The position numbers were made by a program, and so were the translations under genes. A model generated the notes under the pieces. The model ran no database searches. It was not told the origin of the DNA and worked only from the letters and a program-made list of their open reading frames with translations. Shown in pieces: positions 1 through 6,740 of a DNA stretch of 13,317 bases. Origin of the DNA: Candidatus Zixiibacteriota bacterium (GTDB taxonomy: Bacteria; Zixibacteria; MSB-5A5; SM1-73). Every line of letters starts with the position of its first letter. The stretch's first letter is position 1. The stretch spans positions 1-13,317 of the forward strand of contig JALHUP010000198.1 of assembly GCA_022866585.1 (NCBI GenBank), written 5' to 3'.

Positions 1-90
1 AAACGAACTTTTATAGAGAAATCGTTAACATTCGTTGGGTATGATACATAGTAGATCAAAAAAATAACCTTTTAAACGACTTTTTCAACA

Positions 91-111
91 GTCCCTAAAG
101 TCTGCGGCTAC
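91..111 (+). repeat. Family B element, right half only
   Basis: The stretch ends in CTAAAGTCTGCGGCTAC, identical to the right end of the complete family B element at 13157-13225. The left half is absent, so this is a solo or truncated copy. It is preceded by a short GACTTTTTCAACAG stretch at 79-92. Nothing else recognisable lies in bases 1-90. Confidence 0.6.
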
Positions 112-134
112 ATTATAATCTCTCAGAGGAGTAG

Positions 135-236
135 GTCCAGCATGTCCACGGGACTGCTTGGCAAAAGGAGTTGTCAACCATCCTTCGGGGTGAATCCCAA
201 GGATAAACCCTTCGAGATGGTTGACCTACAAAACTG
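135..236 (+). repeat. Family A double-hairpin repeat (copy A1, expanded loop)
   Basis: The left hairpin is degenerate (135-142 against 155-162). The right hairpin has perfect arms GTCAACCA (173-180) and TGGTTGAC (218-225), followed by CTACAAAACT. The usual short TTCG loop is expanded to about 37 bases. It lies just upstream of the YgiT-type gene and opens a reading frame that runs into it. Confidence 0.75.
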
Positions 237-252
237 TGAGTCCCGAAAAAAA

Positions 253-504
253 ATGAACAGAACTTGTAACTTCTGCGGAAACAAAAATTTTAAAGAAAAT
301 CAAGTCCAGTATATTTACAGGCACAATGGTCAATTTCTTGTAGTGAATAGTGTGCCGTGTGAAGAATGTGAATTTTGTGGAGAGCGGTATTTCAGAGCAG
401 AGGTTTTGAAGAAAATCGAGAAAGAGTTCAACGCAATCTACTCTTCGGGCAAAAAGGTAAAAAGAGAGGTTAAAGTCCCGGTAGAGGAATTTTTAGAGAT
501 TTAA
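253..504 (+). CDS. YgiT-type (MqsA N-terminal-like) zinc-finger protein
   Basis: A small protein of 83 residues with the YgiT-type zinc-finger pattern: C5-x2-C8 near the N-terminus and C39-x2-C42 further on, plus an extra C36. Between them lies the basic/aromatic strand region usual for the family, and after them an EYF/YFRAEV-like segment (RYFRAEVLKKIEKEF). In this family the domain is normally the antitoxin half of a toxin-antitoxin pair, with the toxin gene just upstream; no toxin reading frame is visible upstream here. The start at 253 matches the usual start a few residues before the first CxxC, but it has no clear ribosome binding site. The same frame is open back to an ATG at 142, which has AGAGGAG at 125-131. 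Those 37 extra codons are encoded by repeat A1 and look non-native, although translation from there cannot be excluded. The function as an antitoxin or regulator is inferred. Confidence 0.75.
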   Translation: MNRTCNFCGNKNFKENQVQYIYRHNGQFLVVNSVPCEECEFCGERYFRAEVLKKIEKEFNAIYSSGKKVKREVKVPVEEFLEI

Positions 505-524
505 AAAAAGTTCGTAGGTGAAAA

Positions 525-570
525 ATGTCAGCGGGACCGCTTGACAAAAAGAGTCGTCAAATGGTCTATG
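525..570 (+). repeat. Family A repeat, degenerate copy (A2)
   Basis: This copy keeps the ATGTC...CCGCTTGACAAAAAGAG core of the left hairpin and a decayed right part (GTCGTCAAATGGT). It starts about 20 bases after the YgiT-type stop codon and abuts repeat D1. Confidence 0.55.
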
Positions 571-578
571 AATAAAGA

Positions 579-635
579 GACCCCACCCTCTTGTAGTGAG
601 CGAAGCGAAATGCATAGCAGGGTTAGGGTGAGGTC
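579..635 (+). repeat. Family D palindromic repeat (D1) with embedded family G repeat
   Basis: The outer arms are GACCCCACCCT (579-589) and AGGGTGAGGTC (625-635), an inverted repeat with one mismatch. The interior, usually a CCTCTCC/GGAGAGG hairpin, is replaced by a TAGTGAGCGAAGCGAA stretch (family G, about 591-610). Related copies are D2 and D3. Confidence 0.65.
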
Positions 636-670
636 AGACAGAGTTGTCACAATAATAGTGGAGATGTATG

Positions 671-1420
671 ATGGAACAGACTTGTAGTGAACGAAGTGAA
701 TCTATAAGAATACCGGCAAAGAGCCTGGGGGAGCTTGCACTACCCAAATTTTGTCCTCGGTGCTTCTGGATAAAATTGCACTGCAACTATAAATTACCTT
801 ATCAGATTTTCCCTGGGATTTTCTCGTCCATTGACTCATATACTAAAAAGATAACAAACATGCACTTTGAGCAACACGAGCGGGTGCCCGATTGGTTTAG
901 TGGTTTTGGCGTTCTGGGAAAACCCGTGAAGATTCCTCACCACTCCAAATTTTCTATTGTCGACCCTGATACGAATATCTTACTTACGGGTGTCCCGGAT
1001 GAGATTCTTTACAGCCCTAATGGCTCATATTTTATCATTGATTATAAAACCGCAAAATTCACCGGCACACAAGATCAACTCTTGCCTATGTATGAAGTGC
1101 AGCTTAACTCTTATGCATATATTGGCGAAAGAGTTGGGTTTAAACCCGTAAGTGGTCTGGGTCTTTTATACTATGAGCCTCAAACCGGCATTTCAGTCGA
1201 CCAGATTGATTCGTTTATACTTGATGATGGTTTCACCATGCACTTTTCTGGAAAGTTGCTTCCGATAAAGCTCAAGCCTGATAACATTCCGCAGTTACTC
1301 AAGCGGGTGCGGGAGATTTACGAACTCTCCCAAGTGCCTAATGGAGTCGAAGGATGCAAGGATTGTCAATTGTTAGATACACTATTATCAATTGCGGGTG
1401 GGGATACGGCTAACAGATGA
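671..1420 (+). CDS. PD-(D/E)XK (Cas4/RecB-like) nuclease, stand-alone copy
   Basis: A 249-residue protein predicted to be a metal-dependent DNA nuclease. Motifs seen: GVPDE with D110, then IIDYKTAK with D124 and K126 (the PD-(D/E)XK core), then QLNSY with Q144 and Y148 (the QxxxY motif of RecB/Cas4-type nucleases). An N-terminal C28-P-R-C31 and a C-terminal C229-K-D-C232 could together hold an Fe-S cluster or zinc, as in Cas4/AddB relatives, although the spacing is not the classical Cas4 one. No cas1, cas2 or CRISPR array is in the window. The start at 671 (MEQ) is chosen because the paralogue at 11690 begins MEQ; an ATG at 668 is also possible, and GTGGAG lies upstream. Codons 4-11 are an in-frame insertion of a family G repeat that is absent from the paralogue. 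The two copies are closely similar throughout, but this one ends after the second CxxC. Confidence 0.85.
   Translation: MEQTCSERSESIRIPAKSLGELALPKFCPRCFWIKLHCNYKLPYQIFPGIFSSIDSYTKKITNMHFEQHERVPDWFSGFGVLGKPVKIPHHSKFSIVDPDTNILLTGVPDEILYSPNGSYFIIDYKTAKFTGTQDQLLPMYEVQLNSYAYIGERVGFKPVSGLGLLYYEPQTGISVDQIDSFILDDGFTMHFSGKLLPIKLKPDNIPQLLKRVREIYELSQVPNGVEGCKDCQLLDTLLSIAGGDTANR
680..703 (+). repeat. Family G repeat inserted in frame in the nuclease gene
   Basis: Twenty-four bases containing TAGTGAACGAAGTGAATCT match the intergenic repeats at 591-610 and 1561-1580. The paralogous gene at 11690 lacks exactly these bases between MEQ and IRI. The insertion adds eight residues (TCSERSES) without breaking the frame. 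Confidence 0.75.
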
Positions 1421-1432
1421 GTCTTACAAGAA

Positions 1433-1555
1433 TCGAAGCTCGGTTGAAGGTGGCGATGCTCGTATCGATATTCGAGGTTGGATGCTCGAACCTCGTATGA
1501 ATGCATCAGATCGGAGAATTGAAATTTTCGAGCATTGAACTTCAAAAATCGAACC
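1433..1555 (+). repeat. Family F repeat (F1), TCGAAGCTCGG type
   Basis: The stretch begins TCGAAGCTCGGTTG, continues with CGATGCTCGTATCGAT, and contains several TCGAACCTCG/TTCGAGG repeats. It matches the element at 8482-8545, which also lies directly after a stop codon. It fills most of the gap between the nuclease and the HAD-like gene. No gene is seen in it. Confidence 0.6.
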
Positions 1556-1560
1556 TCGTT

Positions 1561-1580
1561 ATTGAGCGAAGCGAATCTAA
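1561..1580 (+). repeat. Family G short repeat
   Basis: ATTGAGCGAAGCGAATCTAA is the same unit found inside repeat D1 and, slightly diverged, in frame in the nuclease gene at 680-703. It directly abuts repeat D2. Confidence 0.55.
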
Positions 1581-1642
1581 TCCCTCCCCTTCAGGGGGGA
1601 AGATACCCCCTCTCCTTGTTAGGAGAGGGTTAGGGTGAGGTT
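1581..1642 (+). repeat. Family D palindromic repeat (D2)
   Basis: A CCTCCCC/GGGGGG hairpin is followed by a perfect 9-bp hairpin CCCTCTCCT (1608-1616) with AGGAGAGGG (1621-1629) and the family's TTAGGGTGAGGT end. It stops a few bases before the ribosome binding site of the HAD-like gene. There is no clear U-tract, so I do not call it a terminator. Confidence 0.65.
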
Positions 1643-1657
1643 TGCTGTAAGGAAAAA

Positions 1658-2350
1658 ATGAAAACCACAACCGTCTTGTTAGATGCGGGTGGAATTATTC
1701 TTGACGAAACCGAGCACGAAGAGATAAGAGCAGAGATTGCAGTGGAGATTTTGAGTGCTATTATCCCTGGATATTCTATCAACGCGTATTACTCAGACAT
1801 TGAAGAAGCAGTCAGATGTTTTTGTCCGAGTGTATATCAGTATGTATTTTGGAAGCCCGTAAAAAATGATATAACTTTCTTTGATAAGCTATACGCTTCA
1901 TATTTAAACGAATGGCAGAAACGGAAACCACCGCTTGAGTTGAATTCGGGATTCGAAACCGAAGTCAGAGCAATCAGCAAGAATTTCAAAATAGGAATTG
2001 CCGGACAATACGGATTGGAGTTACTTAAACTTTTGGAAGAACGATCTATTCTGGACTGCTTTACGTATCGCTTGACTCAGGACGATTTCTCCGTCACCAA
2101 ACCGGACCTGCGATTCTATGAGCAGATTGTAAAAGCATGTGGGGTTGACCCAAAACAGTGCATTATGGTGGGGGATAGAATAGACAAAGACGTGATTCCA
2201 GCAAAACTTTTGGGAATGAAGACTATCTTGGTTCGTGTAGGACTTCACAAAAATCAGATGCCAAGGATTCCATTCGAGGTGCCGGATGCAGAATTGAATG
2301 GCGTGCCTGGCTTGGCAGAAGCGGTATTAAAGGTAGCGGTGGAAAAGTGA
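1658..2350 (+). CDS. HAD-superfamily hydrolase-like protein
   Basis: A 230-residue protein of the haloacid-dehalogenase superfamily, HAD-IA-like in size and layout. Motif I is LLDAGGIIL, with the likely nucleophile D9 and glycine in place of the second aspartate, as in the DxGG variants. Motif III lysine is K148 (VTKPD). Motif IV is GDRIDKD, with D173 and D178. Motif II, normally a serine or threonine after a hydrophobic strand, appears as IGIAGQYG, with A115 where S/T is expected. Residues 13-100 form the helical cap. AAGGA ends four bases before the ATG. Phosphatase activity on a small metabolite is the family's usual role. The altered motifs I and II make the substrate, and even full activity, uncertain. 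Confidence 0.85.
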   Translation: MKTTTVLLDAGGIILDETEHEEIRAEIAVEILSAIIPGYSINAYYSDIEEAVRCFCPSVYQYVFWKPVKNDITFFDKLYASYLNEWQKRKPPLELNSGFETEVRAISKNFKIGIAGQYGLELLKLLEERSILDCFTYRLTQDDFSVTKPDLRFYEQIVKACGVDPKQCIMVGDRIDKDVIPAKLLGMKTILVRVGLHKNQMPRIPFEVPDAELNGVPGLAEAVLKVAVEK

Positions 2351-2370
2351 TGTTACGGGCTTCTTATAAC

Positions 2371-2400
2371 AAATCCTTTGAGATGATTGAGCTACAAAAC
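2371..2400 (+). repeat. Family A repeat, right-end fragment (A3)
   Basis: AAATCCTTTGAGATGATTGA followed by GCTACAAAAC matches the 3' half of copy A1 (205-235). It lies about 25 bases before the nitroreductase start. Confidence 0.55.
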
Positions 2401-2425
2401 GAAAGAATTTTTGTGAGGACATTGT

Positions 2426-3271
2426 ATGAATCTATACGATCTAATTAAGAAGCGAAGGTCTGTTAGAAACTTCAAAGATCAAGAAATTCCAAAACATATC
2501 ATCGAAGAACTTCTTGACGCCGCAAATAATGCTCCATCTGGCGGGAACATTCAGCCCATCTCGATTATCCTTGTGCAGGAACCTGAGAGAAGAAAAGAAC
2601 TATCGAAAATGGTTGGGGATCAACCCTGGGTGAAAAATGCTCCACTGTCCATGATATTCTGTATTGACTTTTTCAGGATTAAAAAATGGGCATCTATGTT
2701 TGAGGCAGACTTCAAAGGAGAGAAGGCATTATCGCATTTCCTGATAGCGTACGCAGATCTTATGTGTTCTGCCCAGAACGTTGTAATTTTAGCTGAAAGC
2801 TACGGGCTCGGATCGGTCTATATCGGCACGATCCTCGACGCTATCGACAAAGTTAGGAAGTATTTCACCATACCACACTATGTTCTTCCCATGATGGTCT
2901 TATCCATTGGGTATCCCAAATCTGTTCCGAAAAACGTTCCCAAATTAAAGAGGGACGTGATAGTGCACAGGGAGGAATATAAGGAATTAAGTGATGACGA
3001 GATCAAAAAGGCTTTTGAAGATAAATATGGAAGTTTCGATGATAATTTGGAAAGGTACTTCCAAAGAATCTATGTCGAAGCCGTGGAGGCAGACAAACAG
3101 GAAAAACCAGAATGGGCTGATCCGGAATGGATCAAGAAAGAAATGAAGAAACTGAACATAAAGAATACAGCGCAGTTTCTGTTCAAATTCAAATACCCTT
3201 CTGAAGAGATGGTCAAGCTGAACGAAAACCTGATTGGTGCATTCAAAAATGCGGGATTTGATTTCTTTTGA
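2426..3271 (+). CDS. Nitroreductase family protein (FMN-dependent)
   Basis: A 281-residue flavoenzyme-like protein. The N-terminal FMN-phosphate motif RRSVR (residues 10-14) and the NAPSGGN loop (36-42) are typical of the nitroreductase family, as are the AESYGLGS segment near residue 125 and the LSIGYP strand near 160. The family reduces nitro groups, quinones or enones with NAD(P)H, usually as a cytoplasmic dimer. About 110 residues follow the core fold (rich in charged residues, with KPEWADPEWIKKE), making it longer than the usual 170-220 residue members. GTGAGGA lies six bases before the ATG. The substrate cannot be read from the sequence. Confidence 0.9.
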   Translation: MNLYDLIKKRRSVRNFKDQEIPKHIIEELLDAANNAPSGGNIQPISIILVQEPERRKELSKMVGDQPWVKNAPLSMIFCIDFFRIKKWASMFEADFKGEKALSHFLIAYADLMCSAQNVVILAESYGLGSVYIGTILDAIDKVRKYFTIPHYVLPMMVLSIGYPKSVPKNVPKLKRDVIVHREEYKELSDDEIKKAFEDKYGSFDDNLERYFQRIYVEAVEADKQEKPEWADPEWIKKEMKKLNIKNTAQFLFKFKYPSEEMVKLNENLIGAFKNAGFDFF

Positions 3272-3309
3272 TAATAATTAATGGACTATAGCAAAAGTTC
3301 AGGGTGCAT

Positions 3310-3366
3310 GTAGTTGCTCAATTTATTGAGCATTGTGGCAATACGCCTGATAAATCAGGCAACTAC
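3310..3366 (+). repeat. Family B three-way-junction element (B1)
   Basis: Outer arms GTAGTTGC (3310-3317) and GCAACTAC (3359-3366) pair over 8 bp. Inside are two hairpins: TGCTCAA (3315-3321), loop TTTA, TTGAGCA (3326-3332); and GCCTGA (3345-3350), loop TAAA, TCAGGC (3355-3360). The TTTA and TAAA loops are shared with the elements at 9678 and 13157, whose stem sequences differ. Confidence 0.75.
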
Positions 3367-3444
3367 AATAATAAGAAACGAATGTATGTTACACGCCGCT
3401 TATGAGATAATGCCCAACAACTTCAATTTGTCTGGTTTAATGGA

Positions 3445-4410
3445 ATGACGAACAATATAATTGACAAACTGCTCGACTCAGATGAACCGTCGGTCAGGTT
3501 CAAGGTTTTAGTGAATGTTCTGGGTAGAAAATTAGAATCGGCTGAAATCAAAAAGCTTCAAGAGGAGATAAGAAAATCAACAAGGGTGAAGTTGCTTCTC
3601 TCCGAGAGAAGAAAGGATGGGAAAATCCCATTTCACCCATACCGCAAGTGGTATGGTGCTCATTGGGTGCTGGCAACCCTGGCAGATATTGGCTATCCCC
3701 CAGGTGATGAATCCCTGATTCCTTCAAGGGAGCAGGTCTACGAATGGCTTTTTTCTGAAAAGCATGAAAAAAGTATTAAATCCATTGACGGACGGGTGAG
3801 AAGGTGTGCTTCTCAAGAAGGGAATGCCCTTTTCTCACTTTTGACGCTCGGTTTAGCAGATGCTCGAACCAAAGAGCTGGCAGAACACCTTATAAAGTGG
3901 CAGTGGCCTGATGGTGGATGGAATTGTGACAAAGACCCAAAAGCTGTAAATTCATCCTTCTGGGAAAGCCTTATTCCTCTTCGCACTTTGGCACTACATG
4001 CCCGATTAACTGGAAAAAGAGAGTCGAAAGAAGCGGCAAAACGTGCGGCTGAGATTTTCCTCAAACGTAAAATGTACAAAAGGCAAAAGGACGGAAAGAT
4101 TATGGTGGATGACTTTGTGAAATTACACTACCCTTGTTATTGGCGCTATGACATCTTGTTTGGACTCAAAGTTATGGCTGAAGCCGGCTTTATCGGTGAT
4201 GAGCGTTGCGATGATGCTTTAGGATTATTGGAATCGAAGCTGTTGCCAGACGGTGGGTTTCCTGCAGAGAAGAAGTATTATCGAGTTACAGATAAGAAAA
4301 CAACCGGACGTTCACTTGTTGATTGGGGTGGAACAAGCAAAAAGCGTATGAATGAATTCGTAACTGCGGATGCTTTATACGTATTGAAGAAATCGGGACG
4401 ACTGAGGTGA
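3445..4410 (+). CDS. Alpha/alpha-toroid protein (prenyltransferase / terpene-cyclase-like)
   Basis: A 321-residue, probably cytoplasmic, all-helical protein. Two QW-like repeats mark an alpha/alpha barrel of the squalene-hopene cyclase / prenyltransferase beta-subunit type: QWPDGGWNCD at 153-162 and LLPDGGFPAE at 266-275. Weaker versions of the same pattern (DGKIPFHP at 58-65, DGKIMVDD at 216-223) fit the other helical turns. No DxDD (class II cyclase) motif or clear farnesyltransferase zinc site is visible, so an enzyme activity is not supported. At this length it is only about half of a full terpene cyclase. The start is uncertain: no good ribosome binding site precedes the ATG at 3445. Its gene neighbours give no pathway. 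Confidence 0.75.
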   Translation: MTNNIIDKLLDSDEPSVRFKVLVNVLGRKLESAEIKKLQEEIRKSTRVKLLLSERRKDGKIPFHPYRKWYGAHWVLATLADIGYPPGDESLIPSREQVYEWLFSEKHEKSIKSIDGRVRRCASQEGNALFSLLTLGLADARTKELAEHLIKWQWPDGGWNCDKDPKAVNSSFWESLIPLRTLALHARLTGKRESKEAAKRAAEIFLKRKMYKRQKDGKIMVDDFVKLHYPCYWRYDILFGLKVMAEAGFIGDERCDDALGLLESKLLPDGGFPAEKKYYRVTDKKTTGRSLVDWGGTSKKRMNEFVTADALYVLKKSGRLR

Positions 4411-4446
4411 CCCGGCTAATTACCGCTTCACTTAACAGTGTTGTAT

Positions 4447-4476
4447 GTCATGCATCCCGAAAGGTGCTTGACAAAA
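4447..4476 (+). repeat. Family A repeat, left hairpin only (A4)
   Basis: Arms GTCATGCA (4447-4454) and TGCTTGAC (4465-4472) enclose CCCGAAAGG and are followed by AAAA. The right hairpin is missing. The alpha/beta hydrolase start codon is 20 bases downstream. Confidence 0.65.
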
Positions 4477-4495
4477 ACTTTAAAGGAAAAAAATC

Positions 4496-5299
4496 ATGGA
4501 AACTGGCTTCACGGAAGTTAATGGAACCAAGTTATACTATGAAGTGATGGGCGAAGGATATCCGGTTGTATTAATCCCCGCCGGAAAGCTGGATAGAAGG
4601 ATGTGGGACGACCAATTCGAAGTGTTTGCAAAACACCATAAGGTGCTGCGCTATGATATGCGTGGTTATGGCAAGTCGGAGATGTCACAGAGGCCTTACT
4701 CTGATGTTGAAGACCTATGTAGTTTGCTAAAGTTTCTGAACATTGATAAAGCTTGTCTTATCGGGGTATCCGTGGGTGGGAAAATCGCCATTGATTTTAC
4801 ACTGGCATATCCTGAAATGGTGTATGCTTTGATACCTATTTCTGCAGATTTGAGTGGTTGGAATTGGAGTTGGTCGGATGAGATTGTCCAAAAGTATCAG
4901 AAGATTATCGAGACAGCCAGAGACGAGAGTGAATCAAAGGCAGTGGAGATGTGGCTTGAGTTTCCTCTTTTTGCTCCAGCTATGCAGAATCCAACTATTG
5001 CCCCAAGGATTCGGAAAATGGTTCAAGAAAATTCACATCTTTTTCTGATGAATCCACTGCTCCGACGTGAACTTAAACCACCAGCTATGCAGAGACTTTC
5101 TGAAATTCGCGTTCCCACTCTGATAATAAGTGGAGAGAGGGATGTATCAAACTTCATTGACATTGCGGATACATTAGAAAAAAACATTGCTGGAGCAAAG
5201 AAAATAGTAATTTTCGGTGCTGGTCATCTGGTTAGCATGGAGAAGCCTGAACAATTTAATCGGATCGTGCTTGATTTCTTGAGCACGCAGGTCCCGTAG
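4496..5299 (+). CDS. Alpha/beta-fold hydrolase
   Basis: A 267-residue single-domain alpha/beta hydrolase without a signal peptide. The nucleophile elbow is GVSVGG with S92, the acid is D216 in SGERD, and the base is H244 in GAGHLVSMEKPE, giving a complete catalytic triad in the usual order. DMRGYGKSE (54-62) is the conserved loop after strand 4. The lid region contains GWNWSWSDE (121-129). Such proteins are esterases, lactonases or C-C hydrolases; the substrate is not apparent. AAAGGAAA lies about eight bases before the start. The stop codon at 5297-5299 falls in the first bases of a family E repeat, so the last two or three residues (QVP) may come from repeat sequence. Confidence 0.9.
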   Translation: METGFTEVNGTKLYYEVMGEGYPVVLIPAGKLDRRMWDDQFEVFAKHHKVLRYDMRGYGKSEMSQRPYSDVEDLCSLLKFLNIDKACLIGVSVGGKIAIDFTLAYPEMVYALIPISADLSGWNWSWSDEIVQKYQKIIETARDESESKAVEMWLEFPLFAPAMQNPTIAPRIRKMVQENSHLFLMNPLLRRELKPPAMQRLSEIRVPTLIISGERDVSNFIDIADTLEKNIAGAKKIVIFGAGHLVSMEKPEQFNRIVLDFLSTQVP

Positions 5300-5373
5300 G
5301 TGGGGCTACCGTAGGTTGCCCCGACACAAGAGAGTGTCGGGTAGCTCGCCAGATGGCTCGCAACCCGACCTAC
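5296..5373 (+). repeat. Family E palindromic repeat (E1)
   Basis: GTAGGT at 5296 (again at 5311) faces ACCTAC at 5368-5373. A perfect inner hairpin is formed by CCCGACAC (5320-5327) and GTGTCGGG (5334-5341). It overlaps the hydrolase stop codon. A shorter relative is at 6560. A role as transcription terminator is possible but there is no U-tract. Confidence 0.65.
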
Positions 5374-5425
5374 AGGGCTTTGAGATAAGCAAAGAAAAAA
5401 GGTCACATATGGAAAGGAGGGAGAC

Positions 5426-6547
5426 ATGAAGAACATGAGGTTTTTTATGTGGCGACACGCTTTAGGATTGTTCCTTGTTTTTGCAATATTATCCTTCATT
5501 CCAGTTTTGTCTCAGGAACCACCTTCGAAGTTGGTAAGCACGGATTGGTTGGAGAAGAACCTATCAAAAGAAAACCTGAGAATAATAGATGTTCGGGGAA
5601 GTATACAGGACTACTGGCAGGGTCACATTCCACAAGCAGTCTATTTCAACCCGGAGGCAATGAGATTGGCTGATGGTGGTGTGCCGGTGAAGCTCACGCC
5701 TTCTGAAGCTTTAGCCATTATGTTGGGGAAAATGGGGGTGAATGAAAAGACGATGGTCATGGTCTACGCTGAGCAAGGCGACTTTAAGGCTCCTTACCTG
5801 ATTTGGGCTCTTGATTATCTGGGACATAGTTCTGCGGCGATATTAGATGGTGGATTTACCAAGTGGCAAAAAGAAGGACGTCCGGTTACGCAGGATTATC
5901 CTAAAATCAATCCAGTTAGATACACTTTGCCATCAAAACTTAACCAAGAAGTAAGGGCAACACTGGAAGAGGTCAAGGAGCTTGTGAGTGGAGGCGGTGG
6001 GGTCTTGTTTGATGTCAGGCCCGCTCAAATGTACACAGGTGAAAAGGGGTTCTGGAAGAGGAACGGACACATTAAAGGAGCGATAAACCATTTCTGGGGC
6101 GAAGACCTCAAGGATGATGGCACCTGGAAAAGTAAGGAGGACCTGAAGGCGGCATATGAAAAACTTGGAGCCACTCTGGATAAGCTTATCATCGTATCGT
6201 GCGGACAGGGACAGATGTCCGCTCATGCTTATTTCACGCTCAAACACGTTCTTGGTTATCCGAAAGTGAAAAATTATGACGGGGGCTTCAATGAATGGTC
6301 CAATATCGACGGACTGCCCGTTGACACCGGGTTAGGTGAATCGTCGCCGGGCGGTGAAGTCACAACATCGGATGGGGAAAAACTGCTTAAGGAACATTGC
6401 ACCGCCTGCCACAGCCTCGACCGTGTTGACAAAGCCAAAAAAGACAAGGCTGGATGGGAAAAAACCGTGAATCAAATGATCGGCAACGGCGCCAAGCTAA
6501 ACGACGCCGAGCGCCAGGCGGTCATCGACTATCTCTCCAGCCGATAA
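5426..6547 (+). CDS. Exported sulfurtransferase: two rhodanese domains fused to a c-type cytochrome domain
   Basis: A 373-residue protein. Residues 1-30 form a signal peptide (basic MKNMRFFMWR, hydrophobic 12-28, cut near LSQ-EP), which places it outside the cytoplasmic membrane. The first rhodanese domain (about 36-155) has the DVRGSIQDYWQGHIPQA region but no cysteine at the active-site loop (YAEQGDF). The second (about 175-300) carries the likely catalytic C259 in SCGQGQMSA, as in tandem thiosulfate sulfurtransferases. Residues 318-373 are a short c-type haem domain with C325-T-A-C328-H329; M351 is a candidate sixth ligand. The rhodanese part moves a sulfane sulfur, and the haem could pass electrons from sulfur chemistry to a respiratory chain; that link is inferred. 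AAGGAGGGAG just before the ATG is a strong ribosome binding site. Confidence 0.9.
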   Translation: MKNMRFFMWRHALGLFLVFAILSFIPVLSQEPPSKLVSTDWLEKNLSKENLRIIDVRGSIQDYWQGHIPQAVYFNPEAMRLADGGVPVKLTPSEALAIMLGKMGVNEKTMVMVYAEQGDFKAPYLIWALDYLGHSSAAILDGGFTKWQKEGRPVTQDYPKINPVRYTLPSKLNQEVRATLEEVKELVSGGGGVLFDVRPAQMYTGEKGFWKRNGHIKGAINHFWGEDLKDDGTWKSKEDLKAAYEKLGATLDKLIIVSCGQGQMSAHAYFTLKHVLGYPKVKNYDGGFNEWSNIDGLPVDTGLGESSPGGEVTTSDGEKLLKEHCTACHSLDRVDKAKKDKAGWEKTVNQMIGNGAKLNDAERQAVIDYLSSR

Positions 6548-6559
6548 TGAAAGTGTCAG

Positions 6560-6584
6560 GTAGGTCGGGCTACAGCGGGTTGCC
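6560..6584 (+). repeat. Family E repeat, short copy (E2)
   Basis: GTAGGTCGGGCTAC at 6560-6573 followed by AGCGGGTTGCC resembles parts of E1 (5296-5373). Like E1 it sits directly after a stop codon. The rest of the gap to 6740 shows only a small GATGCT/AGCATC hairpin near 6642 and a decayed family A fragment near 6690-6718. Confidence 0.45.
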
Positions 6585-6689
6585 AGACAAAAAGAAGTAG
6601 ACTTAGAGTCTGTCTATTGATGCGTTGCCATTAGGAAATGCCGATGCTAATTAAGCATCAGAAAACTATGAACGTTTAGTTATCAAAGT

Positions 6690-6718
6690 TTGCTTCACGG
6701 TGGGACTGCGTGACAAGG
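6690..6718 (+). repeat. Possible family A remnant (A5)
   Basis: TTGCTTCACGGTGGGACTGC followed by GTGACAAGG resembles the left hairpin core (GGACTGCTTGACAAAA) but is strongly decayed. It lies about 22 bases before the next start, the same place as better copies. Confidence 0.35.
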
Positions 6719-6740
6719 CTAACTAATTAGGAGGCGTAAG

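Noticed and set aside
4468..4473. TTGACA in family A repeats as a promoter -35 box
   Set aside because: The hexamer recurs in many copies, but I see no TATAAT-like box at the right spacing downstream.
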